DNA of 64,000 bases, taken from contig JAODTK010005684.1 in the NCBI GenBank assembly GCA_026419785.1, forward strand, positions 62,001-126,000, written 5' to 3'. Position numbers and translations under genes: made by a program. Below the pieces are notes generated by a model that was not told where the DNA came from, ran no database searches, and was given only the letters and a program-made list of their open reading frames with translations. Shown here piece by piece: positions 23,291 through 36,706 of this stretch. Every line of letters starts with the position of its first letter. Within the stretch, counting starts at the first letter, position 1. Source of the DNA: Sclerodactyla briareus. Lineage: Eukaryota > Echinodermata > Holothuroidea > Dendrochirotida > Sclerodactylidae.

Positions 23291-24020
23291 TTTGGAGAAA
23301 ACACGTAACATGATCGGCTGATGACGTTTCACTTTCGGTGTCCACTTGGACCACCCGCACGCGCGGCAGTGACTTCTTTGCCTTCTCAGAATTACCCTCG
23401 TAAGGCTAACCAGATGTCCATGTGCGCACACCTGCGGCGATGGCGTCGCGTCACGTTCCAGTGAGCATCACTCGACATGGCTGCCGTTTCCGGTAGCTAA
23501 CTGCCAGTGACGAGGTTTGCGTGGACCGTACGGGGACGTGTGAACGGACATATTCTCCGCAACGATTTTCCATTTCCCCGTTTTCCATTCTCGCTTTGGA
23601 CAATATGTAAGGAACTGTGCTGTGAGAGCGCTTTTGTTTTGATTCACAGCGAATAAGAGAGACAGCTCCAATCAGGCCCCAGGCCCGGATGATCCTGAGA
23701 GGGGCGCCGTGGGAATGGCGTAATCCCTGTCACGTTTCACAGGTCCGCCCTGTACAGATTATTCTTTCATGCTTATCAGTAGATGTTTTTTTTTTATATA
23801 GAATTACCCAAACAATGCGAAATACTTACCATAGAGATATCAAGTCATCAGTTGTTTTTTTCAATCTTTCAATGACACTAGGCATCTGAGTGTACATATC
23901 ATGCTCCAGGACTCCCTTCAGTTTTCAAATAAATATAGAGCTAACTTGGCAGTCAACCAAATAAACGCATAGGACAATAGACCTGGACCGCTCCGTGGTA
24001 AGATGATTATTATAGTCCTA
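23291..24020. other. Intergenic, nothing recognised
   Basis: No gene or repeat was recognised. The sequence around 23360-23720 is moderately GC-rich. Confidence 0.4.
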
Positions 24021-24024
24021 CTTA

Positions 24025-24180
24025 ATATCGCATTAGTTCAAGCGTGTATAAATCCATGTTCAAATTGTTCTGCAATGTTCTAACGCGATATTTGATGACC
24101 GAGTTTAGTGATATTAATCATACCCAAAGGTTTCTAGGCTATCATGTACGGCATCGACCAATCAGCGTAAAGCAAACGGC
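24025..24180 (-). repeat. Unnamed interspersed repeat family, copy 2 of 3 (partial, reversed)
   Basis: The reverse complement reads gtttgctttacgctgattgg, then atcgcgttagaacattgcag, then caatttgaacatggattta. This aligns closely with 50942-51050 (gtttgctttacgctgattgg, then acctcgttagggcaccgcag, then tcaatttgaatagggattta). It is a partial copy of the family at 17480 and 50690. Confidence 0.65.
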
Positions 24181-26275
24181 AAATCAAGTCAACGTAGCGT
24201 GGTACGTCGAATATACATGCTACTTAACTTTCTATTTACATGCCATCAACATGCTGTTTACATTACTTTGACAAACCTCCAAGGTTTCAATTGAAATTAT
24301 CTACGCATGTTAGGTTCAGATTATTCAGGTTCGATGAAATGTATGTGAGGCTTCTCCCCACATAAGTACTTAATAATTACTGTGGGGACACACACACACG
24401 CACGCACACAGACATTCTCAGAACGTTCTCTTAACATTCTTGCGCAGGGACACCGCATTTCGTCCCCCTCCGCACTAGAATTGTGCGATGATCGGCGATC
24501 GCCACGGTAGCGCCTAATCTAATGGGTAATTACTACCTAAGAGGAATACAAACGGACAGAAAGCTGTACCTTGAGGTACACCATAAATAACAACACGCTG
24601 CTATACGATGAATAAAAACCATTAATCTATAGGTGAGAATGTTGCAAAATATACTGTTGCGCTGCAGCTTGTACTCCAAACGCCGATGCGGGATCGAAGG
24701 TTCACTGAAATCAGTGAGAACTACATCAGATTGAGCAGTTCAGTCGCAGCGTCTAGCTAGATCCTAGAAAGTTATCGTCATTGAGTTTCACATGAGTGAT
24801 TTCCCCGAGAACTTGTTGAACATTCGTGATGGGTTGACGAAGTTGAAACCATAAAATGGTGGTGGTAATGTGTTCCTATTATGCAATAGACTGGCGTGTA
24901 ATTGACAGGATCTGTGTGGGGTGCCCTTTTAAAAAGAGCCATCACGCTGGATGTCAACGAGGGAGTTCAACTGTGTTGATTGAGGGGGGGGGGGGGGGGG
25001 GGTCCGATATAGATAGTGTTTGAATACGAGGCGTGTTGGTTGAACATATTCGAAGACATATGGCGCGATACCACCCTGGCCACTGATTCACTCGCCGATT
25101 AGAGGCCTGTGCGATGGCACCTTTAGAAAAGGGTACCAAAGTAGTCACCGTCCCCAGTGGTTTATGTAAGAAACATGTTCGGATGCTGGACCGTGCCACT
25201 GGCTACGCAATGTCAGGATGAGTCAGAAGAGCCCAAAAGACCAGCATGCGCCACAGGACGTTTCTTTGAGAGCCCAAAGACACCAGCTCCAAGACATGGT
25301 CGACAGTAGTCTTGCCGTCGGTCTGTCCGAGAGGCCCCCGACGTGAGGCACACCGCTGGGGGGAGGGGATGGGGGGGGGTAGGCGGGGACCGTATATCCT
25401 CTCACCCAAACCACCAATCGACAGATTCCCGAGCTGTCGAGACGCCGGGCGGGAGGAAGCCATCAGGTGGAGGTCCAGAGGACTCATATATAGAGAAACG
25501 ACAACCTCAGAGAAAATATCCACCCATCAGTATCCGCTATGGACAAGTCAGGTACACGAGCCGGTCGACACGCGGTCTGGGAACGGCTGACACAGATCAC
25601 AGAGGTGTTGAAGATACTGATACTTGCTGATATAAAACGAATAACTTGCAGAATATCCAAGATGGCTTACGTGACAATAGCAGTGCAAATGCATATGAGA
25701 ATTCGAAACGGTTTTTGTGCACACCAATACTTCATTTTAATGGCGTCATTTTAATGGCCCTTTGGGAAAAGGCGACCATCCCCATTTTGTTGTTACTCAT
25801 TTTTTTTACGGATCTCTGAAATTTATCTTGAGCTAGGACGTTACTAGATCTTCGTGAAAAAGAGACTTCAAAAGTGTTAACTTTTGCATGAGTTAACGTA
25901 GCCTATTTTGGAGCCTTCGTCGGCGTAGTCGATTTGTGACACGTTAAGTACAATCGAAAGAATAATCGAACCTAAGTTGAGAGAACTCCACAAAAATTAC
26001 ATTTCCATCAATGCAGATATCATATTGAACCTATAGATTTTAAGTTTATTGCGGGCAAATGTTACAAACTTGACCACTTTGGCGGCCATCTTGGAAAGAG
26101 GGGACGTCCCTCTTCTCTGATTTTTACTGATTGTCAGTGTGTTATTTTGTAGTCAATTTGGAGTGGAAAAAACACTTAAATTCATTTTGTTGTACTCAGT
26201 GGTCGGTTTGGCTATAGATGGTGTCTGGGCTTAATGATGAATGGATTGAACAGAAATATGATTGGAGCGAATCAG
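24181..26275. other. Intergenic with simple repeats
   Basis: No gene was recognised. The stretch contains a short CA run (about 24390-24412), a G19 homopolymer (about 24984-25002) and a G-rich tract at about 25359-25382. The overlapping frames of 92-106 codons at 25203-25630 occur on both strands of a GC-richer patch and have no domain signature. Confidence 0.4.
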
Positions 26276-26279
26276 TCAG

Positions 26280-26430
26280 AGGATGGGCCGCCAAACCATC
26301 CGGCAGAATTCTCCACGCCCTGTGAGCACTGCAGTTCGTAATTACTTTACCATTTCGCTTAGTATTCACAGCCAGATGTATCTAGATGTCAGGCTTCTGT
26401 CGTCTAGTTCAATGCGGTTTATGGGAGTAA
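26280..26430 (+). repeat. Possible shared repeat with 23138-23290
   Basis: This is the counterpart of the weak match at 23138-23290 (ggatgggccgccaaacc, ctccacgc, gagcactgcag, gtaattac and ctgtcgtct in order). The 84-codon frame here is not considered a gene. Confidence 0.3.
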
Positions 26431-28404
26431 ATCAGAAAAATACATCTGTTAAGTATTTGTTAAATCCCTGTCCATTGCAAAAACGGCGCTCTCGCGTATT
26501 ATATACCCCAGATTGAGTACACCATCTCAACAGCCACTTTTGTGGAGCGCTGTCAGTTTTTTAACACTCGACGTGAATGACTAGATAATACCACAGAAGA
26601 TTGCCTGGTCTCGAAGGTAGCCCTAGGCTTATGTTAACTGAATTCAGTTTTCAGATGTCAGAAATAACCTCAGCAGGTAAATGACTTCTGTTGAAATCAT
26701 CACATGACATTGCAACAACAAATTGATAAATCGGTCAGTGACCCCAGCCGTCATTGGCATGGAAATCGTGTATTTGATATTTGAAACCATTTCCCGAGTT
26801 GCCATTAAGTATTTATGTGAGATAATGCCTTGATTTGACGAGTGGAACAATCGTCGAGCGAGAGTTGGGAATTAGGTGAGTGTGACTGGCCTGAGACCCA
26901 AAACCATACTTGGACTTAATGATGGTCTCAACTCCCTGTCTCGAGGACTCAGATTTGGAGTTCACCTTTCTCAGACCGCGAGCAAGAGACTCGAACTCAA
27001 CTGACTCACAATATCTGGGACTCAAATCCCAGCCGGTACATTAAAATTGAGCGTTATTACCCCATGGAGGCCATTATATTAACTGGAGAACATCAGAGCG
27101 CGTATTGTGTGCCCTGTCCAAATTTCCGTCAGAGAACACAAACTCGAAGTGAAGCGGGCACCATATTGCCGTGTAACATCGTCAACACAAATCGTTTGGT
27201 TTACTCCTCATCCTCGAATTTCTTTCTTCGACCAGAGACCCCCGAATCCCGACCGTCGTTGCTCCATAGTAAAGATGGTATATCATTGTGTAAGCATTCT
27301 TCAACATCTTCAGTGAGTGTTACCACCCTGTTTTCAGAAAACGCGGGAAAATCAGAGATCTATTACGGAAGCACAGAAACAACATGATTAATTCGGGATA
27401 CAAACGATTGCGGTTGGCGAATTTCACCACCTAGACGTAAAATATGACATCACGGAGTGAACTAGAGCTTAATAATGTGAAGCTCGAATTGAAGGAGGCT
27501 GTCAAACGGAACATATTCCAATCTCCCGACGAAATGGCGAACCATTCGCCCAATCACAGTTCACTATAATCAGCACTACTAAATTAGGGCGCCTTGTCAC
27601 AGGTTAGCAAGAGGGTTCCACACTGACTTCGGTTTTTTATCTGAGCTCCAGTACAGCATGTCCGGGGCTGGTTATTACACACACGATAGTTATGGGAGAT
27701 GTTATAAAAACAAGTGTAGGTTCTGTTATTTTCATAAGTGATTTAGTTTTATGAATAACTTGATGAAAACAAACCTAAAAAAAAAAAAAAAAAAAACCCT
27801 GAAAACTCGCCTAAAGAACAATCTAAAAACTCTCTACGAATGCACGAAAGTGCAAAAAAGTGCAATAATACAGTCACTTTCACCCATGAAGCATGAAGTA
27901 CAAGCAATATCAGGCAGTTTATCGAGGCGACATGTTACTTTAGACGTACCACGATGCAGATGCTCTCTCCGTGACAGAGAATCAGACCTCGAACAGTTGA
28001 AAGGAATTCATGGTAGGCATCAGTACATTTATTTCGTCGAGAAAAACAAAAACACAATGCCCCTGGTGTGACCCTACTGAGACTATGGTAATAACACAAA
28101 ATGCAGGATATGAAATAGCAATGCCTCAAATTTTTTACCTGTGAATTTTGGTCTCGTCCTGCTAGTTAATCGGTTTTTGCATACTCATAGGTCAAATTGA
28201 TCATCGCACTGGAGCCAGGGCAAGCCGAGTTTGCATAGAATGCGGAGGGAAAAGCTAGATATTGTTTTTTTTTTGGCCCGCGGGTCCGTTTGGCAATGAT
28301 GAATTTTGAATAACTATATTACTTTCGATTCAAATGAAACTTTGGTTGAAGAGCGAGTGAAATAGCTGTTTCTATCTATCATCCATCCATCCATACATCT
28401 ATAA
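26431..28404. other. Intergenic, nothing certain
   Basis: No gene was recognised. The block at 27062-27089 matches 688-714 and is probably a repeat fragment. An A19 run lies at about 27778-27796 and a T12 run at about 28265. The 106-107-codon frames at 27064 and 27751 lack domain features. Confidence 0.4.
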
Positions 28405-28735
28405 TAATAATAATATATTATCTCGTTTTTATAAAGCGATTCTCACCGTGGTGACAACACGCTTCACAGGTACCCCTGATTAATAATGAATTGTCAAAAC
28501 CGTATTATACGCACGCACTTCTTGCTTGTTTCCATCGTGCACCATTTCAGTTTGTTACTTCATCATGTCCTCTGAGGGACGCCCAATTGGGCTGTCACAT
28601 AAGGCGCTGTTATGCCTCACAAGTCAACTCACAAGGTACCCTCTTCTAAACGTGGGGTGTCCTTGGGCTTCCAATGGGCTCTTAACTGGCAACCAATGGT
28701 TTCGCAGTCTGGACTTACCGACTGAGCTGATCCGC
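28405..28735 (+). repeat. Interspersed repeat shared with 58291-58675, copy 1
   Basis: The element starts near a short ATA run and tttttataaagcgattctc, followed by accgtggtgacaacacgctt. It shares ctcacaaggtaccc, cttct-acgtggg, gggcttccaatgggg or gggcttccaatggg and caatggttt followed by gtctgga with 58291-58675, in the same order. Repeats beginning with a tatagcgcttttc motif are frequent in marine deuterostome genomes. The class is not determined. Confidence 0.65.
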
Positions 28736-28737
28736 AT

Positions 28738-28835
28738 CCTCTATCTATCCATCCATCGATCCATCCTCCCAGCGATCTATCCATCTATCTACCCATCCAC
28801 CCATCCATTCATCCACCCATCTGTCCATCCGCTGT
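28738..28835. repeat. (ATCC)n/(ATCT)n microsatellite
   Basis: Tandem ATCC and ATCT tetranucleotides directly follow the repeat at 28405-28735. A shorter run of the same kind lies before it at about 28372-28396. Confidence 0.9.
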
Positions 28836-28839
28836 CCGA

Positions 28840-29990
28840 TGTCTGCCGGTCCGCATGATTGTGTTTCCACGGAAATATTGATAAATTCCTAATTATAGTT
28901 CCACTTGTACTATACGGATATTATGGTTTTGTCTTACCCGTCTCCGCCGATGATTCCGGAGGGTTCTCGCATTAGCGCAATAACTTTTCAGCACATTAGC
29001 CAGATGAGTCCCGCCATAGTAAAATGTCGAGCGGGTCCGAACCGATTAGTGACTGTCGGCCGTCGTCTTGAATTTTTGGAATCGTCTCGAATCGTTTTGA
29101 TATCATTTGTCTGTCTCATCGTCTCAAAGGGATCCCACCGGGCGGCCATTGTGATTTCTTCTTCTCGTTTTGAAACGAATTTTTCTATGAATTGATTAAA
29201 AAACATACTCGCTTCATGGTACTCAGTAGCCATGTAAGATTGTACCGGTTAACTGTTCCTCTCAAATTTACGTATTTTGGATCATGGTGATTGTCCCGGG
29301 ACTATCTTTTATTCTCGCCCCATGAGACCCTACTCGATAGCCATCATGGATTTCTCAAATATCTCAAGTTGGAATGATTTGCACAGGGATGAATTGTCAG
29401 AAAACCTTCATAGTCATATACACTAAACTGCAGCAGCAATGGGTCCAATCATGTGAGATATCTTGTACACGGGCTATTTTTCCAGTAATATGCATAATAC
29501 CGTTTATCATGCAGCTGGTAAGAGGCAATAGGTTGTATTTAGTTCAACTAATCATGGCATTGTTCGTATTGAATGTGTGGGAGGAACCATGTCAGATGAG
29601 CACGAGAGCGTGGTTCTAATACTGTAATACACTTGTAATTAGTCTGCTGCACGAGACACAGCTTATCTCCTACCTTTTTTGGGCTACCAGTGGTACGCCA
29701 CAACATATATTTTGGAACTTTTCTCGTCAGCGCCTACACTATGATGCTTTTTCCTGACAGTGAACCCTTTCAAACTTTGAAACAGGGCGTAGGGCAGTAG
29801 GATGGGTGAAAACTATGATTCTGTAGTACATTACATGGTTGGTATAGGGCGTATGGGGAGGTGCATGTCATTGGTGACAGGCAAGGCGTTTTGTGCCCGG
29901 TTCAACCCACATCTGATTTGACCAAACAGAATCACAACGTAGACTCTTCGAATCCGTGATGATTGACATAAGTTCGTTTGTTCAAATTGA
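28840..29990. other. Intergenic, nothing recognised
   Basis: No gene was recognised. The overlapping 81-96-codon frames on both strands at 28905-29233 have no domain signature. Confidence 0.4.
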
Positions 29991-29994
29991 TACA

Positions 29995-30450
29995 CCATGA
30001 ATTTTCACACCATTGCCCCCACAAGTTAAAGAAACTGCCTACAACATATACGTTCGCCCACAACTTGAACACATCCCAACTGTGGTCTCCTTACACTGTC
30101 AATAATAAAGAGAAACTTGAAATGGTTCCAAAACATAGCTGGTGGGATGTTCGTTACCAGGCGTTTTTTCTTCTCCGCGCACCGATATTGTTATTGAAAT
30201 CATGTCCTCCTAAAATGGAATACCCTTGAGCATAGAAGAGATTTTACAGATCTTGTGACATGTCACAAATCCTCAAAAACCATAAATTGATTGTCCCCAC
30301 ACAAGGCATCTTTATTCCTCACTCTATTGACAAACCAGTCTAACTAAACACTCAGTCTTTCAGAAACGTGGTCTGGAACAACCTCCCCCAAACATTCTGG
30401 GTCGTAAGTGAAAATGTTATTCAAGAGGGCGGTGACACCTGGTTGAGCCA
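29995..30450 (+). mobile_element. CR1/L2-like LINE, 3' end of the reverse transcriptase ORF, degenerate
   Basis: The C-terminal thumb and tail part of a non-LTR reverse transcriptase is readable on the plus strand in pieces. It shows HHCPHKVKETAYNIYVRPQL, then, one frame over, WSPYTVNNKEKLEMV, followed by a region equivalent to the usual RRSARFV segment (KHSWW). Further on come IVPTQGIFIP and VWNNLPQ near 30380. Frameshifts and a stop lie between the pieces. It represents the part just downstream of the catalytic domain, so this copy is 5'-truncated, as is usual for LINEs. Confidence 0.75.
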
Positions 30451-32509
30451 ATAGTATAGTCTCCCCTGCGCACCAACTATCCTCCATCAAATGCCCTCAG
30501 GGGGGCGCTTTGGGAGTACCTCATGAAGATGAAGATACACCTATAGTGAGCACTTGACATCCCTCTCATATGACAAACTTGCGCCTAGCTCAACTGGCGG
30601 TGCCGGTCTCGTACAAAATATACAATTCACAACTTTCGTGATCGAGGGATATCATGTACGATGTTGTGACCACAAACTGGGCGACATTCTAATGACTGAA
30701 TGAAGTCGGTTGCACCAAATTGTCACGACATCGCGTCGTATAGCCACTCAGAGAAATAATGGGACAGATCGCTCAAAATCCCAAACTAGGCCTACCGAGT
30801 CTGGGATCTGCGTATACCCTTTTCATAGACATTGACGAAGAGAAGTAGTATTTCACACACACACTACCTGCCCTATATATGGCTTTCTTCTGTTTCACGA
30901 ATCGATCTTTAGGGGTTTATTATGATGATTATGAATGCCCATCGTCACAATACATAATTATGACCAGACGAACTAGGCGACTTAGATTGATCTAGACGAG
31001 ACGTCGGAAACGGGACCTGGCAAGGCAACGACGTTGACCAGACAGCTCACATGACACGCCTTGAGTTGGCAGAGGAGGTGCCTTCACCCGATCATTTCTC
31101 AGATGGTCGAATTGACTGGCACGTGGAAAAACTGCACTCGTATCTGTTAAATGCGAATTGAAGAGCGGGAGGCTGACGCGTCTGACAGTGTTCATTCATG
31201 TCGATACTACTGCAAGTGCAGCTGATGTGCATATACCCTGCGGAGTTTACCTGCCGCCTAATGTCTTTTGCATCGAATGTTAGACCTCACTTGAACAAGT
31301 TGAACTTCCACGCCTGGATAGCTTTATGTTATCCAACATATGTTACCAAAACAACCAGTAAGGGCTCACTTGCTTGAACCACACTGAACATAAAAAACCT
31401 CGATGTACACATGACCCGCTGCGTTGCCCTGCTGCGTGCACTCGAAAGTGAGAAATATTGCCGATACAAATAGTATGAAGGTTTTATGCGATCTCCTGGA
31501 TAAACACAGATATGCCTCATAACATCTAACATGAAAATGATACGTCGTATTATGTCCACCATCACGTTTTGGAGCCTCCTGACTCTGCAAATCATACTAT
31601 AACTTCACCAACAATAAACACAGCATCAAACGAACTGCAAACGGCGAGGGACTACAACAAACGTCGGAAGAAGTGTAAACTGTCAAATCAGCCAGTCTAA
31701 GTGATTGGGTTCACGTTGGATTCAAAGCGACGGCATGGCCAACTCAAATCATGGGATCCCTTTTGCCCTGAAATTTCCCTGGATCAAGTGCTTTAGGCCT
31801 ACACAGCATGTTAGCCTAGTTAGGATAGGGTATAGTTCGCGCTCGCGTGTCCCAATAGCGTTATTGAGGTATAGGCCGCTGATCTGGGCCTGAGTAGTAA
31901 TCTACGGCCAATAATGTGGTAATCGCCTCATCCCCCACAATGTTCACAATCAGAAGAATCCATATTACCTAGTGATACATTTTAGTGGTCGGTTCATAAC
32001 TCGCCCCACTACCCTCGAGACATTTAGCCGAATTAATTGTCATTTAGGAAACGCGACAACCACGACGACACATCGTTGAATTCACTGGTGTTGCCAGATG
32101 ACACATGAGCTGTATGTGAAGACCTATCATGAATGGTGAAATGAGTAAACAAGACACTATTTTCACCCAGAATTTGTTCATGTCAAATCAATTTTCCATT
32201 TTTCCACAAGTAGTGAAGGGAATAACATGGAGTGTACTTGACAATTGTAAAAGGTAGTCTTTTTTTGTTTCGCACGGTCATGAGAGCAAATATTAATGCC
32301 AAGTTGAGGCTGTGTGGCCTGATATAATAATGACTCACAGCGAATCGAACTACTATCGCATGTTTTATTGGTCGATACGAGCATGCCTCTCTTTGCATTG
32401 TAAAGTTGTTACGTTCTACCCGAGTAGTATGAACCATAACTATACATCGAAAGGACATGATGTTTATGAAGAAGGATTTAGATTACGTTAGAAATATATC
32501 CGTATCAAC
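30451..32509. other. Intergenic, nothing recognised
   Basis: About 2 kb with no recognisable gene or repeat. Frames of up to 91 codons on either strand are unremarkable. Confidence 0.4.
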
Positions 32510-32514
32510 TACTC

Positions 32515-33000
32515 AGAGGCGGCGATCTGTGATAAATTTTGGGGGGGGGGGGGGAGGGGGGATCTCGAGATCAGCACCATCTGAGTGGAACGCCACCAGC
32601 AGTTGGCGCGTATCGTACGATAGGAATTTTTCGTTTTACAGACCCTCCAGATTGCAGGAAATGGCATATCCTGGCCGTGAAGCATTGAGGAGGCGACATA
32701 CCTGATTGCAAGAAATTCCGAACTTTTAACTTCCAAGAACCATTCTTGCACGGAACTGAATTATTTTTATTCCTCACAATTCGGCACTTCCCGGGCCACA
32801 TGGCGTAGGCAGCACCCCTAAATTTCACAATAATGGGGCGGATTTTTAATTTCAAGACACGCTTTTGAAGAAACTGATAGCGATAGTTGTATTCATTACA
32901 ATTCATAGCCACCATTAGTGACTCGTAAGTCAAGAAAAATCTTTTCGTCTCACAGACACCCTGGATTGCAGAGAGCGTCACTTCTCGGCTCTATGGGCAG
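32515..33000 (+). mobile_element. hAT-like non-autonomous element, degenerate
   Basis: An end-like sequence, gaggcggcgatctg, leads into a G14 tract. The shared subterminal block ccatctgag, gaacgccacc, then gttggcgcg follows (32577-32610). Downstream, ccctccagattgcaggaaa closely matches the reverse complement of 59720-59745 (ccctccagatcgacggaaa). A related motif, caccctggattgcagag, recurs at about 32959, so the interior contains a diverged internal duplication of about 310 bp. The right terminus was not found. Confidence 0.6.
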
Positions 33001-33725
33001 TATAAGCAACATCACTAGAAATGACAAAAACTTTCCTAAAACTGATCGAAGTTTATTCCTTACATATCTTTATCGCGGCCTTCATTCTTAGCCTCCCCCT
33101 ATACTTTAGAGGTCTTCCGCTGCCTTCCAATTTGGTTTAGAGGTTGCCCGCATCTTGAAAATTTGTTTGGTCATCATGCACTGTCGTGGAAAATGTGCGC
33201 ATTCCTCGGGCATTTGATTAGAAATATTCGAGTCCATAGCAGAACACTTTGTCATTCTTCCAGATATGTTTCTGGTCAAATTGCTTGTCCGAACTTTCTA
33301 TGTCTCAGAATTGTTTTGCCCGCTCTCGCCTATTTACCGGTAGTGCCATACGTCAATTGGGTAACCCTGTTGTCTTCGTTGCATGCTGCATTTTTATGAT
33401 TATAAAGGCAGTCCGGTCGTTATGATAATGAGCATAGGAATAGAAAAGAAAAAAAAAGATCATGGGTCATGTGCAGGTTGGTAGGGAAATGCAGTTGGGA
33501 TTCGAGCGTTGGTGGGGGAGGGAAACATGAATCGTGTCCCAAACCAAATTCTCCTCGTGGCTTCCCATATGTTCACCGCACTTGTGAATGACAACTGAGG
33601 GAAAAACAATTTGCCAGAATCGGACGAATTATTTGTGCATGGGCCTGACTTTATGATACATGTAACGGAAAGGACAGGACACAGGAGCGCGCTCCCGCGC
33701 GGATTTTTTGGCATTTTTCCTTCTC
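33001..33725. other. Intergenic, nothing recognised
   Basis: No gene or repeat was recognised. Confidence 0.4.
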
Positions 33726-33734
33726 AACGCAAAT

Positions 33735-33923
33735 TTGGGCCCCCCCCCCGCAAAAAAATCTGATTAGAAATACGTGTAGGCCTTCGTGTTATGGCCGTAC
33801 TGCACCTTCGATCGTATGATTATTTTCACCAGTTTGCCAAATCTTAGGGTGCTGGGGGGGTATCTGGATCAAAAAAAAAAAAAAAAAAATACCCCCCCCC
33901 CTCCCCCGTGATCGCCGCCCATG
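33735..33923 (-). mobile_element. hAT-like terminus with C tracts
   Basis: The sequence ending gtgatcgccgcccatg (33908-33923), preceded by a C-rich tract, is the reverse complement of catgggcggcgatcac followed by G tracts. This is a typical hAT MITE end and resembles the left end at 32515. A C9 tract at about 33740 and an A18 tract at about 33871 lie inside. The opposite end is not recognisable. Confidence 0.4.
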
Positions 33924-36706
33924 AACTTACTCGACTTAACATGCGTACAATGTCACTTATTGTTTCTCGGGGAGAGCTGGAGGAGTCCGAACCGCCAGTC
34001 CATTCTAGACTAACTACGACGAAAGATTCAAAGCCCAGTCGGCGCGGTCGTGATACTTGCTGTCAGATGACGTTTGCACCTCTTGAAACGGATCGCCCCA
34101 GATATTAGGGTGTTGATATTTAATAGGCCCACGAGTCAGGAGGCTCTGACATGAACCAGACCATAACAGAAATCGAGAATGCTCGGGATGGATGCGTGTA
34201 CAAGAATTGTCACCTTAGCACTTAATAACACGGAACTGGGAAACGTTTCCAGGCGGGTCCGTTGATGTACAAGGGACGGCTTCCACTTCAGTTAAGAGCA
34301 TCGAAGTAATACACGACTGGCGTAAGGCAAACGGTCCGAGTGATCTGGCGTGATTTTAGCGAAAAAATCCAGCGGACTTTGTAATACTAGGGCGTCCTTG
34401 TTTCACACACCATTCATCAAAGGACACGGACATCGGTTGGTCGCTAGACGTACGGATGCCGAGAAGAACCTATCCAACACTCTCTTTTTTTACTACTGAA
34501 CGACCGATAATATAACGGATGATCATCGACAAATGATACAATAAATGAAAAGAACAAGTTGTGTTACCTTCCATTTGCTTTTTAAGTTTCGTCGATTCAC
34601 TAATCACCCAACCCCCAAAAAAAACCCCGCGTTAATTGTTCATTGGCGTTGAATTACGCATATAAGCAACGTATTTCAAGATGCATGCGAATTGCGCAAT
34701 CTTCGACGGCGTGAATTATGAGTGTACCCAGCAACATTTTACGCGCAAGGCAAGATCACTTGTAAGAGCAAGCATACGTCATTGAACCATTGTTGTACGA
34801 ACCTCCATCAACAGCAAAGATAAAAAAAAAAAACGCAGGGGATCTCTCGACGTACTATAGAACCCCTCTAACCAAAAAAAAGATTTCCTTTGTTATAACA
34901 CATTTGGCGATTTTCGATTTAATTCATAAATGCTTTCGCGAAAGACAAACTTGTGGTATTTAAGATGATGCGACAACTCAGACCCAATCATACCCGACGG
35001 ACTCACGCTTAAGAGAAGTGCTGTATAAGTTAGTATAGACTACTTAAAAGGCAATATTCGCTGTATTGACGATAACAATTCAAATGTTCACGCTGAGGTC
35101 CAATAAATTTAACATGGGTTTGATGGATGAAGTAGAAAATCAGGCATAGACTGAAGCAAATGTCCCAAATCCGGTATATGATTTCCTTGTAACGTCTCAC
35201 CTATATGTCAGCCTGCCAGCAAAAGTGTGATGCCCACTAATGATTACATGCGGTTAGTAATCTGGTTAAATGGAACCTCTCAGATGATTCGATATCAGTT
35301 ACGAGTTTTTGAATCCGTTTTTGATCTCATGTCATCTGCCGCCACGCTGCTGCTGCCAATAATTGCTTCTCAATATATTTTTTCGCGAGTGATCAGACTT
35401 TGATTATAAGACTGGAATCGCTGAGCGCTTCCGCTTACGTCTCGGGATTGCGGGTGTTTAGATAACTTACCGACGGTTTTCTCCTCCGCCATAATATAAT
35501 TTGATTTCGTAGCAGCTGGACCTGGTTCGAAGCTGGTGACGGTGTGTTCTGTTCTTTCGGTGTCGAAATAGGCTACCTGGATCCACAAACTGATCCCAGC
35601 TGTGGAACCTGATCAGGATGGTATTTAGACGCCGCGGATAGGTTGGGAGCTAAACGTTAAAAATACGCCAGCATCATCTAAACAGTTTTTTCCTGAATAT
35701 ATCTAACAGTAACTTTACCTTTTTTATTTTTAAATTCGCAGTATAAAACATTGCAACGTTACTAATTTGGAGAAATGACGCCAATGTGAGAATCAGATAT
35801 TTGATGTTCACGTGACAGACAAACGCATTAACTGATAATCGACAAATGCGTTTTTTAATGTCTAGTCGGTAAATGGAATAGTGCAAAGTGCCAAAGTAAT
35901 GTACTTCAACCCGGAATACATGAATACATCAGCTTTTCCGAGTGGGCGCTGTAAGTTGTTATATTGTTGTTGAATAATCAATACACGGATGCGTGTGTGA
36001 TTGATCGGGGGCGCGTGTGTGTTCGATCACGAATTCATGTGTGTTTCATCAATTCAAGTGATCTTCCTCAGTGTTGTCACATGTTATTGTGGCGAAGAAG
36101 TTGTCTAGAACTTTGATGGGACTACTGGCGAATAGGTATACATAATAATGTTTCTCTTTCTATCTAGTGGAAGTTGTTATAACAACTGTTTTGACGAAGT
36201 ACAGTTGGTTTGTACGATATTGTTACATCACATTTACTATTTTAATATCGTAGTACATCTCTTGTGGCGAGGAATGCCATCAGAACGATTCAACACATTA
36301 CATTGTTACTAGATTATTTGGCGGTTTTTTTTCTATCGTGTTAAACCTATTCTGTTCGTCATTAAAACACTGGGACTTTGAATGAGATCAATTTGAGAGG
36401 AAACGTTTGAACAGCCTCGGAGGATTGTAAGATTCCTGTTGTTCACGTCAACGTGAACTGCGCAACCCGTTTTCTGCAATGAAACTTCCGAATCGTTAAA
36501 TCTTCTTTTTAGGAGAATTTTCGAGGACGGTTCAGACAGAGGAGACAGAGCAGAGATCGAGAACAGACAGAGAGATCAACTCGAACGGCAACCTGTGAAG
36601 GGTTTTTCAATGTTTCCAGTTTGTTACAATCACAAACCTATCGGTCATATTTTATGTAGGCTCTTAATATCATTATTATTATTATTATTGGAACATTTTT
36701 TATACA
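33924..36706. other. Intergenic, upstream of receptor copy 1
   Basis: No gene was recognised over 2.8 kb. A short ATT microsatellite (about 36671-36689) lies immediately 5' of the receptor start. No TATA box or initiator could be assigned with confidence. Confidence 0.4.
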